DNA of 64,000 bases from Methylobacterium pseudosasicola (GCF_900114535.1 NZ_FOTK01000005.1:1-64000), one strand, 5' to 3'. Positions 26,431 through 38,025 are shown, counted from the stretch's first letter. The notes: generated by a model from the letters alone, not told the origin. Made by a program: numbers and translations.

Positions 26431-27732
26431 ATGCTCGCAGATCAGGATCGCATCTTCACCAACCTCTACGGCCTGCATTCGCCGGGCCTGGAGGCCGCCA
26501 AGCAGCGGGGGGCCTGGGACGGGACCAAGTTCCTCCTGGAGCAGGGCCGCGACTGGATCATCGAGGAGATGAAGGCGTCGGGCCTGCGCGGGCGCGGCGG
26601 CGCGGGCTTCCCCACCGGCCTGAAATGGTCGTTCATGCCCAAGAAGTCGGACGGACGCCCGCATTACCTCGTGGTCAACGCCGACGAGTCGGAGCCGGGC
26701 ACCTGCAAGGACCGGGAGATCATGCGGCACGATCCGCATCTCCTGATCGAGGGCTGCATGCTGGCCTGCTTCGCCATGGGCGCGCATGCCTGCTACATCT
26801 ACATCCGTGGCGAGTACGTCGCCGAGAAGCACGCGCTCCAGAAGGCCGTGGATGAGGCCTATGAGGCCCGTCTCGTCGGCCAGTCGAACGTGCACGACTA
26901 TCCCTTCGACATCTACGTCCACCACGGCGCCGGCGCCTATATCTGCGGCGAAGAGACGGCGCTGATCGAGAGCCTCGAAGGCAAGAAGGGCATGCCGCGG
27001 CTCAAGCCGCCGTTCCCGGCCAATACGGGCCTCTACGGCTGCCCCACCACGGTCAACAACGTCGAGTCGATCGCGGTGGCCGGCACGATCCTGCGCCGCG
27101 GCGGCGCCTGGTTCGCCGGGCTCGGCGGCAAGAACAACACCGGCACCAAGCTGTTCTGCGTCTCGGGGCACGTCAACAAGCCGTGCAACGTCGAGGCGGA
27201 GCTGGGCATCACCTTCCGCGAGCTAGTGGACCGGCATTGCGGCGGCATGCGCGGGGGCTGGGACAACCTGCTCTGCTCGATCCCGGGCGGCTCCTCGGTG
27301 CCGCTGGTGCCGGCCGACCAGATCATCGACGCCAAGATGGATTTCGACACCCTGCGCGGCCTCGGCTCCGGCCTCGGCACCGCCGCGGTGATCGTGCTCG
27401 ACCGGTCCACCGACATCGTCGCGGCGATCACCCGGATCTCGTACTTCTACAAGCACGAATCCTGCGGCCAGTGCACGCCCTGCCGGGAAGGCACCGGCTG
27501 GATGTGGCGGGTGATGCAGCGCATGACCGAGGGCCGGGCGCAGAAGCGCGAGATCGACATGCTGTTCGAGGTCACCAAGCAGATCGAGGGTCACACGATC
27601 TGCGCGCTCGGCGACGCGGCGGCCTGGCCGATCCAGGGCCTGATCAAGCACTTCCGGCCCGAGATCGAGAAGCGGATCGACCGCTACACGGCCAACCCGC
27701 ATTCCGACCCGATCCCGATGGCCGCGGAATAG
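26431..27732 (+). CDS. nuoF: NADH-quinone oxidoreductase subunit F
   Basis: A 433-aa NADH-binding subunit with FMN and cluster N3. The motif [16 protein letters not shown] binds [17 protein letters not shown] and [19 protein letters not shown] bind FMN, and [15 protein letters not shown] supplies three of the four [4Fe-4S] cysteines, the fourth being in [10 protein letters not shown]. Length is normal. It is flanked on both sides by small coiled-coil genes. Confidence 0.97.
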   Translation: MLADQDRIFTNLYGLHSPGLEAAKQRGAWDGTKFLLEQGRDWIIEEMKASGLRGRGGAGFPTGLKWSFMPKKSDGRPHYLVVNADESEPGTCKDREIMRHDPHLLIEGCMLACFAMGAHACYIYIRGEYVAEKHALQKAVDEAYEARLVGQSNVHDYPFDIYVHHGAGAYICGEETALIESLEGKKGMPRLKPPFPANTGLYGCPTTVNNVESIAVAGTILRRGGAWFAGLGGKNNTGTKLFCVSGHVNKPCNVEAELGITFRELVDRHCGGMRGGWDNLLCSIPGGSSVPLVPADQIIDAKMDFDTLRGLGSGLGTAAVIVLDRSTDIVAAITRISYFYKHESCGQCTPCREGTGWMWRVMQRMTEGRAQKREIDMLFEVTKQIEGHTICALGDAAAWPIQGLIKHFRPEIEKRIDRYTANPHSDPIPMAAE

Positions 27733-27736
27733 GGCA

Positions 27737-27946
27737 ATGACGAGCCAGCCGGACAACCTGATGCTCGTCTATCTGCGGCGCATCGACGAGAAGGTCGATC
27801 GCCTGAGCGATGATGTCCGCGAATTGAAGGGCCGCATGGCCGCGGTCGAGGAAAACCTGGCCGGCGTTCACCGGCGGATCGACAGGGTCGAGCTTCGCAT
27901 CGAGCGCATCGAGCGGCGCCTCGATCTCGCCGACGCCCCGCACTGA
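27737..27946 (+). CDS. Small coiled-coil protein between nuoF and nuoG
   Basis: A 69-aa hydrophilic protein, predicted almost entirely coiled coil (RRIDEKVDRLSDDVRELKG, VHRRIDRVELRIERIERRLD). It starts four bases after the nuoF stop and ends ten bases before nuoG. The C-terminus RIERIERRLDLADAPH parallels [17 protein letters not shown] in the gene between nuoE and nuoF, so the two look like paralogues flanking nuoF. Similar short coiled-coil ORFs occur in alphaproteobacterial genomes without known function. A role in holding or assembling the NADH-oxidising arm is an inference from position only. Confidence 0.76.
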   Translation: MTSQPDNLMLVYLRRIDEKVDRLSDDVRELKGRMAAVEENLAGVHRRIDRVELRIERIERRLDLADAPH

Positions 27947-27956
27947 GATTGCACCG

Positions 27957-30038
27957 ATGACAAAAATCCTCGTCGACGGCACCGAGGTCGAGGTTCCGGC
28001 CGAATACACGCTGCTCCAGGCCTGCGAGGCCGCGGGGGCCGAGATCCCGCGCTTCTGCTTCCACGAGCGCCTGTCGATCGCAGGCAATTGCCGGATGTGC
28101 CTGGTGGAGCTGAAGGGCGCACCGAAGCCCGTGGCGAGCTGCGCCTACGCGGTGAAGGATTGTCGCCCCGGCCCGAACGGCGAGCCGCCCGAGGTGCTGA
28201 CCCGCTCCGGCCTGACCAAGAAGGCCCGGGAAGGGGTGATGGAGTTCCTCCTCATCAACCATCCGCTCGATTGCCCGATCTGCGACCAGGGCGGCCATTG
28301 CGACCTGCAGGACCAGGCGATGGCCTACGGGGTCGATTCGACCCGCTACCAGGAGAACAAGCGCGCGGTCGAGGAGAAGCATATCGGCCCGCTGGTGCGG
28401 ACCGCGATGAACCGCTGCATCCACTGCACCCGCTGCGTGCGTTTCCTGGCGGAGGTGGCAGGCGTGCCGGACCTCGGCGCCATCGGCCGCGGCGAGGACA
28501 TGGAGATCACCAGCTACCTCGAGCAGTCGATGGCCTCGGAGCTCCAGGGTAACGTCGCCGACCTCTGCCCGGTGGGCGCCCTGGTGCACCGGCCGCAGAG
28601 CTACAACGTCCGCCCCTGGGAGCTGAACAAGACCGAATCGGTCGACGTGATGGACGCGGTCGGCTCGTCGATCCGCGTCGACACCCGCGGCCGCGAGGTG
28701 ATGCAGATCGAGCCGCGGGTCAGCGAGGAGATCAACGAGGAGTGGATCTCCGACAAGACCCGCTACCATGTCGATGGCCTGCGGATGCAGCGCCTCGACC
28801 GCCCGTACCTGCGCGAGAACGGCCGGCTGCGGCCCGCTTCCTGGGGTGAGGCGTTCCAGGCCATCGCCGCCAAGGTGAAGGCCACCGATCCGAAGCGCAT
28901 CGGCGCCGTGGTCGGCGACCTCGCGGGCGTCGAGGAAATCTTTGCGCTGCGCGAGCTGATGCGCGCCCTCGGCACCCCGAACCTCGATTGCCGGCAGGCC
29001 GAGACCGGGCTCGATCCCGCGCTCGGCCGCGCCTCCTACCTGTTCAACCCGACGATTCCCGGCATCGAGACCGCGGACGCGATCCTGATCGTCGGCGCCA
29101 ACCCGCGCACCGAGGCCTCGCTGCTCAACGTCCGCATCCGCAAGCGCTGGCGGATGGGTCCGCTCGCGGTCGGCGTGATCGGCGAGCCGGTCGACCTGAC
29201 CTATCCGAGCCACTACATCGGCGCCGGCCCCGAATCCCTCGCCGGCCTCGCCCGGGGCGAGCACAGTTTTCTTGAGACTCTCAAGGAAGCGAAAGCGCCG
29301 CTCGTCATCGTCGGTGCCCATGCCGAGCCGGGCATCCTGGCGGCGGCGTCGGCGCTCGCCAAGGAGATCGGCGCGGTGACGCCGGAGTGGAACGGCTTCG
29401 GCGTTCTGCACACCGCCGCGGCCCGGGTCGGCGCCCTCGATCTCGGCTTCGTGCCGGGGGAGGGCGGCCTCGGCTTCCCGGCCATGCTGGCCTCCGGCGG
29501 CGTCGACGTGCTGTTCAACCTCGGCGCCGACGAGCACGACGTGGCGCCCGGCGCCTTCGTGATCTACCAGGGCACCCACGGCGACCGCGGCGCCTCCCGG
29601 GCGGACGTGATCCTGCCGGGCGCGGCCTATACCGAGAAGTCGGCGACCTGGGTGAACACCGAAGGCCGGGTCCAGATCGGCAACCGCGCCGGCTTCCCGC
29701 CGGGGGATGCCCGCGAGGATTGGGCAATCCTGCGCGCCCTGTCGGACGTGCTGGGCCACCGCCTGCCGTTCGATTCGCTCACCGCGCTGCGCCGGGCGCT
29801 CTACGCCGCCCACCCGCATTTCGCGGCGATCGGGACCGTGGAGGCCGGCGACGTGGCCGCCTCCGTGGATCGGCTCGCCGGCCTCGGCAGCGCGACGGGC
29901 GGTGCCGCCTTCGCGTCGCCCGTGACCGACTTCTACCTCACCAACCCCATCGCCCGCGCCTCGCGGGTGCTGGCCGAGTGCTCGCGCCTCGCCCGCGAGC
30001 GCGCCGCCGAGTCGCGGCCGCTCGCGGCGGCAGAGTAG
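27957..30038 (+). CDS. nuoG: NADH-quinone oxidoreductase subunit G
   Basis: A 693-aa subunit of the NADH arm. The N-terminal [2Fe-2S] domain has [12 protein letters not shown] and [10 protein letters not shown]. The [4Fe-4S] ligands are in [18 protein letters not shown] and [12 protein letters not shown], with a further cysteine in [12 protein letters not shown]. The large C-terminal part is the molybdopterin-oxidoreductase-like domain without its cofactor function. Length is typical of alphaproteobacteria, shorter than E. coli NuoG. It starts ten bases after the second coiled-coil gene. Confidence 0.97.
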   Translation: MTKILVDGTEVEVPAEYTLLQACEAAGAEIPRFCFHERLSIAGNCRMCLVELKGAPKPVASCAYAVKDCRPGPNGEPPEVLTRSGLTKKAREGVMEFLLINHPLDCPICDQGGHCDLQDQAMAYGVDSTRYQENKRAVEEKHIGPLVRTAMNRCIHCTRCVRFLAEVAGVPDLGAIGRGEDMEITSYLEQSMASELQGNVADLCPVGALVHRPQSYNVRPWELNKTESVDVMDAVGSSIRVDTRGREVMQIEPRVSEEINEEWISDKTRYHVDGLRMQRLDRPYLRENGRLRPASWGEAFQAIAAKVKATDPKRIGAVVGDLAGVEEIFALRELMRALGTPNLDCRQAETGLDPALGRASYLFNPTIPGIETADAILIVGANPRTEASLLNVRIRKRWRMGPLAVGVIGEPVDLTYPSHYIGAGPESLAGLARGEHSFLETLKEAKAPLVIVGAHAEPGILAAASALAKEIGAVTPEWNGFGVLHTAAARVGALDLGFVPGEGGLGFPAMLASGGVDVLFNLGADEHDVAPGAFVIYQGTHGDRGASRADVILPGAAYTEKSATWVNTEGRVQIGNRAGFPPGDAREDWAILRALSDVLGHRLPFDSLTALRRALYAAHPHFAAIGTVEAGDVAASVDRLAGLGSATGGAAFASPVTDFYLTNPIARASRVLAECSRLARERAAESRPLAAAE

Positions 30039-30048
30039 GGATCCGACG

Positions 30049-31071
30049 ATGACGCCGCTGGAAATCCTCGGGACCGTGCTCCTGATCGTGCTGAAGAGCT
30101 TCGTGCTGCTCGCAGCCCTGCTCGTCTTCATCGCCTACGCTCTGCTCGCCGACCGCAAGATCTGGGCGGCGGTGCAGCTCCGGCGCGGCCCCAACGTGGT
30201 CGGGCCGTTCGGCCTGTTCCAGTCGTTTGCCGACCTTCTGAAGTTCGTCCTGAAGGAGCCGGTGATCCCCGCGGGCGCCAACAAGGCGATCTACCTGCTG
30301 GCGCCGCTGGTCTTCGCGATGCTGGCCCTGTCAAGTTGGGCGGTGATTCCCCTGGCCGACGGCTGGGCGATCGCCGACATCAATGTCGGCATCACCTACA
30401 TCTTCGCGATCTCCAGCCTGGGCGTCTACGGCGTCATCATGGGCGGCTGGGCCTCGAATTCGAAATACGCCTTCCTGGGCGCGCTCCGCTCGGCGGCGCA
30501 GATGATCTCCTACGAGGTCTCGCTCGGCTTCGTGATCATCTGCGTGCTGCTCTGCGCCGGCTCGCTGAACCTCTCGCGCATCGTGATGGCGCAGGACACC
30601 AGCCTCGGCCTGTTCGGCTGGTACTGGCTGTGGCTGTTCCCGATGTTCGTGGTGTTCTTCATCTCGGCGCTCGCCGAGACCAACCGCCCGCCCTTCGACC
30701 TGCCGGAGGCCGAGTCGGAGCTGGTGGCCGGGTACATGGTGGAATACTCCTCGACGCCCTATCTGCTATTCATGCTCGGCGAGTACGTCGCCATCATGAG
30801 CATGTGCGCGCTCGGCACCGTGCTGTTCCTGGGCGGCTGGCTGTCGCCGATCCCGTTCGCGCCGTTCACCTGGGTGCCGGGCGTGATCTGGTTCATCCTG
30901 AAGGCCAGCTTCCTGTTCTTCCTGTTCGCGATGGTGAAGTCCATCGTGCCGCGCTACCGCTACGATCAGCTCATGCGCCTCGGCTGGAAGGTTTTTCTGC
31001 CGATCTCGCTGGTCTCGGTCGTCGTCGTCGCCTTCGTGCTCAAGCTGACCGGCCTCGCGCCGGGCGCCTGA
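30049..31071 (+). CDS. nuoH: NADH-quinone oxidoreductase subunit H
   Basis: A 340-aa membrane subunit with about eight helices that links the quinone site to the proton path. Conserved segments are [35 protein letters not shown], and [20 protein letters not shown] with the acidic cluster essential for coupling. It starts ten bases after nuoG. Confidence 0.97.
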   Translation: MTPLEILGTVLLIVLKSFVLLAALLVFIAYALLADRKIWAAVQLRRGPNVVGPFGLFQSFADLLKFVLKEPVIPAGANKAIYLLAPLVFAMLALSSWAVIPLADGWAIADINVGITYIFAISSLGVYGVIMGGWASNSKYAFLGALRSAAQMISYEVSLGFVIICVLLCAGSLNLSRIVMAQDTSLGLFGWYWLWLFPMFVVFFISALAETNRPPFDLPEAESELVAGYMVEYSSTPYLLFMLGEYVAIMSMCALGTVLFLGGWLSPIPFAPFTWVPGVIWFILKASFLFFLFAMVKSIVPRYRYDQLMRLGWKVFLPISLVSVVVVAFVLKLTGLAPGA

Positions 31072-31100
31072 GCCCACCCGCCGAATCGGAGATCCGGGCC

Positions 31101-31589
31101 ATGAAGCTCGATCAGGTTGCAAAGAGCCTGCTGCTGAAGGAATTCGTGTCGGGGATGATCCTCGGCATGCGCTACTTCTTCAAGCCGAAGGCGACGATCA
31201 ACTATCCCTTCGAGATGGGCCATCGCGGCCCGCGCTTCCGGGGGGAGCATGCCCTGCGCCGCTATCCCAACGGCGAGGAGCGCTGCATCGCTTGCAAACT
31301 CTGCGAGGCGATCTGCCCGGCCCAGGCGATCACCATCGAGGCGGGACCGCGCCGCAACGACGGCACCCGCCGCACCACCCGCTACGACATCGACATGGTG
31401 AAGTGCATCTATTGCGGCATGTGCCAGGAGGCCTGCCCGGTGGACGCCATCGTGGAAGGGCCGAACTTCGAATTCTCGGTCGAGACCCGCGAAGAGCTAC
31501 TCTACGACAAGCAGAAGCTTCTCTTGAACGGCGACCGCTGGGAGCGCGAGATCGCGCGCAACATCGCGATGGATGCGCCTTATCGCTAA
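31101..31589 (+). CDS. nuoI: NADH-quinone oxidoreductase subunit I
   Basis: A 162-aa ferredoxin-like subunit carrying clusters N6a and N6b. Two motifs of the form CxxCxxCxxxCP are present, in [12 protein letters not shown] and [12 protein letters not shown]. The stop codon at 31587-31589 is followed after one base by a RIME-like palindromic element, which separates nuoI from nuoJ by 222 bases. Confidence 0.97.
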   Translation: MKLDQVAKSLLLKEFVSGMILGMRYFFKPKATINYPFEMGHRGPRFRGEHALRRYPNGEERCIACKLCEAICPAQAITIEAGPRRNDGTRRTTRYDIDMVKCIYCGMCQEACPVDAIVEGPNFEFSVETREELLYDKQKLLLNGDRWEREIARNIAMDAPYR

Positions 31590-31590
31590 G

Positions 31591-31690
31591 GCATCGTTCC
31601 GAAAGGTGGTTGCCGGCTTTCGGAAAAAGACGATGCCAAACAAAGGGATAGCGCATCATCCTCGGTTCCGTTGCCCGGGGTGATGCGCTA
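31591..31690. repeat. RIME-like double-palindrome element inside the nuo operon
   Basis: Two palindromes. The first (31591-31636) has outer arms GCATCGT/ACGATGC and inner arms CCGAAAG/CTTTCGG. A 12-base spacer follows (CAAACAAAGGGA is the visible part). The second (31649-31690) has arms TAGCGCATCA/TGATGCGCTA. The first palindrome is matched at 45 or so of 46 positions, in reverse orientation, at 62837-62882, and loosely at 54951-54995. The paired-palindrome plan matches the Rhizobium RIME elements. In the nuo mRNA it would fold into two stable hairpins. Confidence 0.82.
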
Positions 31691-31811
31691 GAGGGATGCC
31701 GGGGGCGCTGTTGTGCCCCCGCCGACCGGGTTCTATAGACGGGCCGCCCGCTGCGGCCCGTTTCCACGCAAGGCAGAAGGGGCCGCTCCGGCGGCCGATC
31801 CCGACGAGCGC

Positions 31812-32432
31812 ATGACCGCAGCAGCCGCATTCTTCTACCTGTTCGCGAGCGTCACGGTCGCGTCGGGCTTCATGGTGATCGCCTCGCGCAATCCCGTCGC
31901 CTCGGTGCTGTTCTTGATTCTCGCCTTCGTGAACGCCGCCGGATTGTTCGTCCTGATGGGCGCCGAGTTCCTGGCGATGATCCTGGTCGTCGTCTATGTC
32001 GGCGCGGTCGCGGTGCTGTTCCTGTTCGTCGTGATGATGCTCGACGTGGATTTCGCCGAGCTGCGCCAGGGCTTCCAGCAATACCTGCCGATCGGCGGCC
32101 TGATCGGGGCGATCTTCCTGGTGGAGCTGCTCCTGGTCGTCGGCTCCTGGACCATCGATCCGGGCCTCGTGCAGGCGCCGCTGGGCAACGTCGCTTCGGC
32201 CGAGAACGTCACCAACGCCCAGGCGCTCGGCCGGGTGATCTACACGGAATACGCCTACTTCTTTCAGCTCGCGGGCCTGATCCTTCTGGTAGCGATGATC
32301 GGCGCAATCGTGCTGACGCTCCGCGACCGCCCGGGCGTCAAGCGCCAGGACATCTCGGTCCAGAACGCCCGCACCCAGAAGATGGCGGTGGAGACCCGCA
32401 AGGTGCCCTCCCGCCAGGGCGTCGAGGTCTGA
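31812..32432 (+). CDS. nuoJ: NADH-quinone oxidoreductase subunit J
   Basis: A 206-aa membrane subunit with five hydrophobic helices. It has the conserved [20 protein letters not shown] and [19 protein letters not shown] segments, the latter containing the pi-bulge helix. ATG at 31812 gives the usual N-terminus; the frame is open back to 31713 within the repeat-bearing gap. It is the first gene after the RIME-like element. Confidence 0.95.
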   Translation: MTAAAAFFYLFASVTVASGFMVIASRNPVASVLFLILAFVNAAGLFVLMGAEFLAMILVVVYVGAVAVLFLFVVMMLDVDFAELRQGFQQYLPIGGLIGAIFLVELLLVVGSWTIDPGLVQAPLGNVASAENVTNAQALGRVIYTEYAYFFQLAGLILLVAMIGAIVLTLRDRPGVKRQDISVQNARTQKMAVETRKVPSRQGVEV

Positions 32433-32466
32433 TGCGCGCTGTGATGCAAGGCGGAGGTTTCGCACG

Positions 32467-32772
32467 ATGATCGGCCTGAGCCATTACCTCACCGTCGCGG
32501 CGATCCTGTTCACGCTCGGCGTGCTCGGGATCTTCATCAACCGCAAGAACGTCATCGTCATCCTGATGTCGATCGAGCTCATCCTGCTCGCGGTCAACAT
32601 CAACCTGGTCGCCTTCTCGACGCAGCTGAACGACATCACCGGACAGGTCTTCGCCCTGTTCGTGCTGACCGTCGCGGCCGCCGAATCGGCGATCGGCCTC
32701 GCCATCCTCGTGGTCTTCTTCCGCAACCGCGGCACCATCGCGGTCGAGGATGTGAGCATGATGAAGGGCTAG
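32467..32772 (+). CDS. nuoK: NADH-quinone oxidoreductase subunit K
   Basis: A 101-aa membrane subunit with three helices. It has [20 protein letters not shown] with the conserved membrane glutamate, and [18 protein letters not shown] with the second one. Both are needed for proton transfer in the family. It starts 34 bases after nuoJ. Confidence 0.97.
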   Translation: MIGLSHYLTVAAILFTLGVLGIFINRKNVIVILMSIELILLAVNINLVAFSTQLNDITGQVFALFVLTVAAAESAIGLAILVVFFRNRGTIAVEDVSMMKG

Positions 32773-32881
32773 GGCGCCCTTCTTCACGCGACCCGCGTTC
32801 GCGGCCCCGCGTTCATGGGCCCCGAGTGACAATCCGGACGCCGCCCAGCGGTCGGCCCGGAGGACGGACTGCAAGAGAGCG

Positions 32882-34990
32882 ATGTATCACGCGATCGTCT
32901 TCTTCCCGCTGATCGGCTTCCTGATCGCCGGCCTGTTCGGCCGGTACATCGGGGCCCGGGCCTGCGAGTACATCACCACCGCGTTCTTGGCCTTCACGGC
33001 CCTGATCGCCTGGGGCGTGTTCCTGGAAGGCGGCCACGCCGAACGGGTTCAGGTCGCATCCTGGTTCTCGGCCGGCGACCTCCAGGTCGACTGGGCCTTC
33101 AAGGTCGATGCGCTGACCCGGGTGATGCTCGTGGTCGTCACCACGGTCTCGACCCTCGTCCACCTCTACTCCGTCGGCTACATGCACGAGGACCCGCACC
33201 GGCCGCGGTTCTTCGCCTATCTGTCGCTGTTCACTTTCGCCATGCTGATGCTGGTGACGGCCGACAACCTCGTGCAAATGTTCTTCGGCTGGGAGGGCGT
33301 CGGCCTCGCCTCCTACCTGCTGATTGGCTTCTGGTACGAGAAGCCCTCGGCCAACGCCGCCGCCATGAAGGCGTTCATCGTCAACCGGGTCGGCGATTTC
33401 GGCTTCTCGCTCGGCATCTTCCTGGTCTTCGTGCTGACCGGCTCGGTGGCGTTCGACGCGATTTTCTCCAAGGTCGACACGCTCAAGACCCTGAGCTTCC
33501 ACTTCCTCGGCTATGACTGGAACGCCCTGACGCTCGCCTGCCTGCTGCTGTTCATGGGCGCCATGGGCAAGTCGGCGCAGTTCCTGCTGCACACCTGGCT
33601 GCCGGACGCCATGGAGGGCCCGACCCCGGTTTCGGCGCTGATCCACGCCGCCACCATGGTCACCGCCGGCGTGTTCATGGTCGCCCGGCTCTCGCCGCTG
33701 TTCGAGGAGGCGCCGAACGCGCTGATCGTCGTCACGGTGATCGGCGGCATCACGGCCTTCTTCGCGGCCACGATTGGCCTGGTGCAGAACGACATCAAGC
33801 GGGTGATCGCCTACTCGACCTGCTCGCAGCTCGGCTACATGTTCGTGGCGCTCGGCGTCGGCGCCTACTCGGCCGGCGTGTTCCATCTGTTCACCCACGC
33901 CTTCTTCAAGGCGCTGCTGTTCCTCGGAGCCGGCTCGGTCATCCACGCGATGCACCACGAGCAGGACATGCGGAACATGGGCGGCCTGCGCTCCCACATC
34001 CCGTTCACCTGCGCCATGATGGCGATCGGCTCCCTGGCGCTGATCGGCTTCCCGTACACGGCGGGCTACTATTCCAAGGACGCGATCATCGAGGCGGCCT
34101 ACGCCTCGACCCGGCCCGGGCACACGCTCGCCTTCCTGTGCACCGTGGTGGCGGCGTTCTTCACCTCCTTCTATTCTTGGCGCCTGTTCTTCATGACCTT
34201 CGAGGGTCCGGCCCGGTGGGGCGCTCATGCGGCGCACGACCACCATGCCGCCCCGGCGGTCGCTCACTCAGCCATGGCCCACGAGGCCGATGGCGCCCCT
34301 GGCCATACCGAGGGCGTGGCCCACGACGATCATGGCCACGACGTCGAGCCGGCCCATAAGAGCGACCTCGTCGCGGACGACCATCACGGGCACGGCCATC
34401 ACGGGGACCACACGCCCCACGAGAGCCCGCTGGTGATGACCATCCCGCTGGCGGTGCTCGCCTTCGGGGCGCTGTTCGCCGGGATCATCTTCCACGACCG
34501 CTTCATCGGGTCCGGGATGGACGCGTTCTGGGGCCATGCCCTGGCGCACGGCCCCGAGAACCACATCATGCACGAGATCCACGAGGTCCCGGCTCTGGTG
34601 TCCTATTCGCCGCTGATCATGCTGATCCTCGGCTTCGTCCTGGCCTTCTGGATGTATATCCGCCGTCCGGAGCTGCCGGGGGCGCTCGCCGCGCAGCAGC
34701 CGTCGCTGTACCGGTTCCTGCTCAACAAGTGGTACTTCGACGAGCTCTACGACCGGATCTTCGTGCGTCCGGCCAAGGATTTCGGCCTGTTCCTCTGGAA
34801 GCAGGGCGACGGCAAGATCATCGACGGGCTCGGCCCCAACGGCATCGCGGCGCGGGTCGTGGACGTCACCCGCGGCGTGGTCCGCCTGCAGACGGGCTAT
34901 GTCTACCACTACGCCTTCGTCATGCTCATCGGCGTGGCCGGCCTGATCAGCTGGTACCTGATGGCCGGCCTGCCCAAGGGTGCTCACTGA
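32882..34990 (+). CDS. nuoL: NADH-quinone oxidoreductase subunit L with histidine-rich insert
   Basis: A 702-aa antiporter-like proton-pumping subunit, against 613 in E. coli. The core motifs include [19 protein letters not shown] with the key glutamate, [20 protein letters not shown] and [10 protein letters not shown]. The excess length is a soluble loop at about residues 448-515 holding 18 histidines in 67 residues (for example [14 protein letters not shown]). It ends with the long C-terminal lateral helix and final membrane helix. The loop lies between membrane segments, and its metal-binding potential is untested. Confidence 0.96.
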   Translation: MYHAIVFFPLIGFLIAGLFGRYIGARACEYITTAFLAFTALIAWGVFLEGGHAERVQVASWFSAGDLQVDWAFKVDALTRVMLVVVTTVSTLVHLYSVGYMHEDPHRPRFFAYLSLFTFAMLMLVTADNLVQMFFGWEGVGLASYLLIGFWYEKPSANAAAMKAFIVNRVGDFGFSLGIFLVFVLTGSVAFDAIFSKVDTLKTLSFHFLGYDWNALTLACLLLFMGAMGKSAQFLLHTWLPDAMEGPTPVSALIHAATMVTAGVFMVARLSPLFEEAPNALIVVTVIGGITAFFAATIGLVQNDIKRVIAYSTCSQLGYMFVALGVGAYSAGVFHLFTHAFFKALLFLGAGSVIHAMHHEQDMRNMGGLRSHIPFTCAMMAIGSLALIGFPYTAGYYSKDAIIEAAYASTRPGHTLAFLCTVVAAFFTSFYSWRLFFMTFEGPARWGAHAAHDHHAAPAVAHSAMAHEADGAPGHTEGVAHDDHGHDVEPAHKSDLVADDHHGHGHHGDHTPHESPLVMTIPLAVLAFGALFAGIIFHDRFIGSGMDAFWGHALAHGPENHIMHEIHEVPALVSYSPLIMLILGFVLAFWMYIRRPELPGALAAQQPSLYRFLLNKWYFDELYDRIFVRPAKDFGLFLWKQGDGKIIDGLGPNGIAARVVDVTRGVVRLQTGYVYHYAFVMLIGVAGLISWYLMAGLPKGAH

Positions 34991-34991
34991 T

Positions 34992-36512
34992 ATGCTCGGC
35001 CTCGGCATCCTCTCCGGCCTGCTGATCGTCCCGCTCTGCGGCGCGGCCTTCATCCTCACCCTCAAGGGCGACGACGAATCGGTGGCGCGCAACAGTCGCT
35101 GGGCCGCGCTCGCCACCACCATCGTCACCTTCCTGCTCTCGCTGGTGGCCTGGGGCCGTTACGACGCCTCGTCGGCGAGCTTCCAGCTGGTCGAGAGCCA
35201 TCCGTGGCTCGCCGAGACGATCCGCTTCAAGCTGGGCGTCGACGGCTTCTCGATGCCGCTTATCCTGCTCACGACCTTCCTGATGCCGTTCTGCATCGGG
35301 GCGTCGTGGACCTCGATCCACGTCCGGGTGAAGGAGTATTTCGTCGCCTTCCTCGTCCTCGAGACGACGATGATTGGCGTGTTCGCCTCCCTCGACCTGC
35401 TGTTGTTCTACCTGTTCTTCGAGGCCGGCCTGATCCCGATGTTCCTGATCATCGGCATCTGGGGCGGGGCGCGCCGGATCTACGCGAGTTTCAAGTTCTT
35501 CCTCTACACCCTGCTCGGCTCGGTGCTGATGCTGCTCGCCGTCATGGCGATGTACTGGCAGGCGGGCACCACCGACATCCCGACCCTGCTGCAATACCGC
35601 TTCCCGGTGGGGATGCAGACCTGGCTGTGGCTCGCGTTCTTCGCCTCCTTCGCGGTGAAGATGCCGATGTGGCCGGTCCATACCTGGCTGCCCGACGCCC
35701 ACGTCGAGGCGCCCACCGCCGGCTCGGTGATCCTGGCGGGCATCCTGCTGAAGATGGGCGGCTACGGCTTCATCCGGATCTCCCTGCCGATGCTGCCGGT
35801 GGCGAGCCACGACTTCGCCCCCCTGGTGTTCGCCCTCTCGGTGATCGCGATCATCTTCACCTCGCTCACCGCGATGATGCAGACCGACATCAAGAAGCTG
35901 ATCGCCTACTCGTCGGTGGCCCATATGGGCTTCGTGACGCTCGGCCTGTTCACCCTCAACGAGCAGGGCATCCAGGGCGCGCTGTTCCTGATGATCTCCC
36001 ACGGCATCGTGGCGGCGGCGCTCTTCCTCTGCGTCGGCGTGGTCTACGACCGGATGCACACCCGCGAGATCGCCGCCTATGGCGGGCTCGTGAAGCGGAT
36101 GCCGCTCTACGCGGTGGCCATGATGGTGTTCACCATGGCCAATGTCGGCCTGCCCGGCACCTCCGGCTTCGTCGGCGAGTTCCTGTCGATGCTCGGCGCC
36201 TTCAAGGCGAACCCGAACGTCGCCTTCTTCTCGACCTTCGGCATCATCCTGTCGGCGGCCTACGCCCTGTGGCTCTACGCCCGGGTGATCTACGGCAAGC
36301 TGGAGAAGCCCAACCTCCAGGGCATCCTCGACCTCGACACGCGGGAGAAGATCATCCTGGCGCCCCTGGTCGTGCTGACGATCTATTACGGCGTGCATCC
36401 GGCGCCGGTGCTCGACGTCTTCGCGCCCTCCACGGACGCGCTGATGACCGGCATGAAGGCCGCCCTCGCCAACACACAGACCGCGGCCGCCGCGCTGCCG
36501 CTCGCTCGCTGA
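34992..36512 (+). CDS. nuoM: NADH-quinone oxidoreductase subunit M
   Basis: A 506-aa antiporter-like membrane subunit with about 14 helices. It has [21 protein letters not shown] with the essential glutamate, [20 protein letters not shown] and the [13 protein letters not shown] segment. ATG at 34992 follows the nuoL stop by one base; an overlapping GTG at 34980 would add four residues. Confidence 0.97.
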   Translation: MLGLGILSGLLIVPLCGAAFILTLKGDDESVARNSRWAALATTIVTFLLSLVAWGRYDASSASFQLVESHPWLAETIRFKLGVDGFSMPLILLTTFLMPFCIGASWTSIHVRVKEYFVAFLVLETTMIGVFASLDLLLFYLFFEAGLIPMFLIIGIWGGARRIYASFKFFLYTLLGSVLMLLAVMAMYWQAGTTDIPTLLQYRFPVGMQTWLWLAFFASFAVKMPMWPVHTWLPDAHVEAPTAGSVILAGILLKMGGYGFIRISLPMLPVASHDFAPLVFALSVIAIIFTSLTAMMQTDIKKLIAYSSVAHMGFVTLGLFTLNEQGIQGALFLMISHGIVAAALFLCVGVVYDRMHTREIAAYGGLVKRMPLYAVAMMVFTMANVGLPGTSGFVGEFLSMLGAFKANPNVAFFSTFGIILSAAYALWLYARVIYGKLEKPNLQGILDLDTREKIILAPLVVLTIYYGVHPAPVLDVFAPSTDALMTGMKAALANTQTAAAALPLAR

Positions 36513-36522
36513 GACGGAACAG

Positions 36523-37968
36523 ATGCCCACCGTCCACTCCGTCCTGCCCTCGCTGGCGCCGCTCCTGCCCGAGTTGATCCTCGGCGTTGGGGTGCTGCTC
36601 CTGATCCTGTACGGCGCCTGGCGCGGCGACCGCTCCGCCGAGAGCGTCAGCATCGGCGCCCTGGTCCTGCTGCTCTTCGCCCTGTTCGTGGTCCTGTCGC
36701 AGCCGACCGCTGGCCGGGTGACCACCCTGTCGGGCGCCTTCGTCTCTGACGCGTTCGCTAAGGTGATGAAGTCACTGGTGCTGCTCGGCTCGGCGGCGAC
36801 GATCCTGCTGGCGCACGACTTCTTCAAGCGCGAGCAGATCGACCGGTTCGAATTCCCGGTTCTGATCGTGCTCTGCACCATCGGCATGATGGTGATGGTC
36901 TCGGCCAACGACCTGATCGCACTCTATCTCGGCCTCGAGCTGCAATCGCTCGCCGCCTACGTGATCGCGGCCTTCCACCGGGACAACGCCAAGTCGACCG
37001 AAGCCGGCCTCAAGTACTTCGTGCTGGGTGCGCTCTCCTCCGGGATGCTGCTCTACGGCGCCTCGCTGGTCTACGGCTTCACCGGCACGGTCTCGTTCCC
37101 CGGCATCGTCTCGGCGCTCAACGAGAATGCCGGGCTCGGCATCGTGCTGGGCATCGTGTTCCTGGCTGCGGGCGTCTGCTTCAAGATGGCGGCGGTGCCG
37201 TTCCACATGTGGACGCCCGACGTCTACGAGGGCTCGCCGACCCCGGTGACCGCCTTCTTCGCCACGGCGCCCAAGATGGCCGCGGTCGCCATGACGGTGC
37301 GGGTGTTCATCGGCGCCATGCCGGACGTGACCGCGATCTGGCAGCAGATCTTCATCTTCGTCGCCGTGGTCTCGATGGCGCTGGGCTCGTTCGCGGCCAT
37401 CGGCCAGCGCTCGATCAAGCGCCTGATGGCCTACTCGTCGATCGCCAATATAGGCTACGCGCTGATCGGCTTGGCCTGCGGCTCCGAGGAGGGGATCGGC
37501 GGCCTCGTCACCTACATGATCATCTACCTGGCGATGACGCTCGGCACCTTCGCGATCATCCTGTCGCTCCGCCGCCGGGACGTGATGTTCGAGTCGATCG
37601 AGGATCTGTCGGGCCTGTCGCGCACCCATCCCTGGGTGGCTTTCTGCCTCGCCGCCATGATGTTCTCGCTGGCCGGCATCCCGCCGCTCGCCGGGTTCTT
37701 CGCCAAGTTCTACGTCTTCGCCGCCGCCATCAAGGCGGGCCTTGTGACCCTGGCGGTGATCGGCGTGGTGACCAGCGTGGTCGGCGCCTACTACTACCTG
37801 CGCCTGGTCAAGATCATGTATTTCGACGAGCCGAAGGAGCCCTACGAGGCGATGGCCCCGGGCCTGCGCGTGGTGCTCGCCCTGTCGAGCGTCGTCGTGG
37901 TGCTGTTCTTCCTGCTCCCCGGTCCGCTGGTCGGCGTCGCCGGCCGGGCGGCCCGGTCGCTGTTCTAG
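36523..37968 (+). CDS. nuoN: NADH-quinone oxidoreductase subunit N
   Basis: A 481-aa antiporter-like membrane subunit, last of the complex I genes. Conserved regions are ALYLGLELQSLAAYVIAAF, FKMAAVPFHMWTPDVYEGSP and LMAYSSIANIGYALIGL. It starts ten bases after nuoM, and birA follows 57 bases later on the same strand. Confidence 0.97.
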   Translation: MPTVHSVLPSLAPLLPELILGVGVLLLILYGAWRGDRSAESVSIGALVLLLFALFVVLSQPTAGRVTTLSGAFVSDAFAKVMKSLVLLGSAATILLAHDFFKREQIDRFEFPVLIVLCTIGMMVMVSANDLIALYLGLELQSLAAYVIAAFHRDNAKSTEAGLKYFVLGALSSGMLLYGASLVYGFTGTVSFPGIVSALNENAGLGIVLGIVFLAAGVCFKMAAVPFHMWTPDVYEGSPTPVTAFFATAPKMAAVAMTVRVFIGAMPDVTAIWQQIFIFVAVVSMALGSFAAIGQRSIKRLMAYSSIANIGYALIGLACGSEEGIGGLVTYMIIYLAMTLGTFAIILSLRRRDVMFESIEDLSGLSRTHPWVAFCLAAMMFSLAGIPPLAGFFAKFYVFAAAIKAGLVTLAVIGVVTSVVGAYYYLRLVKIMYFDEPKEPYEAMAPGLRVVLALSSVVVVLFFLLPGPLVGVAGRAARSLF

Positions 37969-38025
37969 GTCCGGCGGCCTTCCGGCGCTCCCGATGAGAA
38001 TGCGGCCCGATCAGAAAAGAACGCC

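Noticed and set aside
27684-30131. An 815-codon minus-strand frame opposite nuoG
   Set aside because: Antisense shadow of a well-conserved complex I gene; biased composition and no motif.
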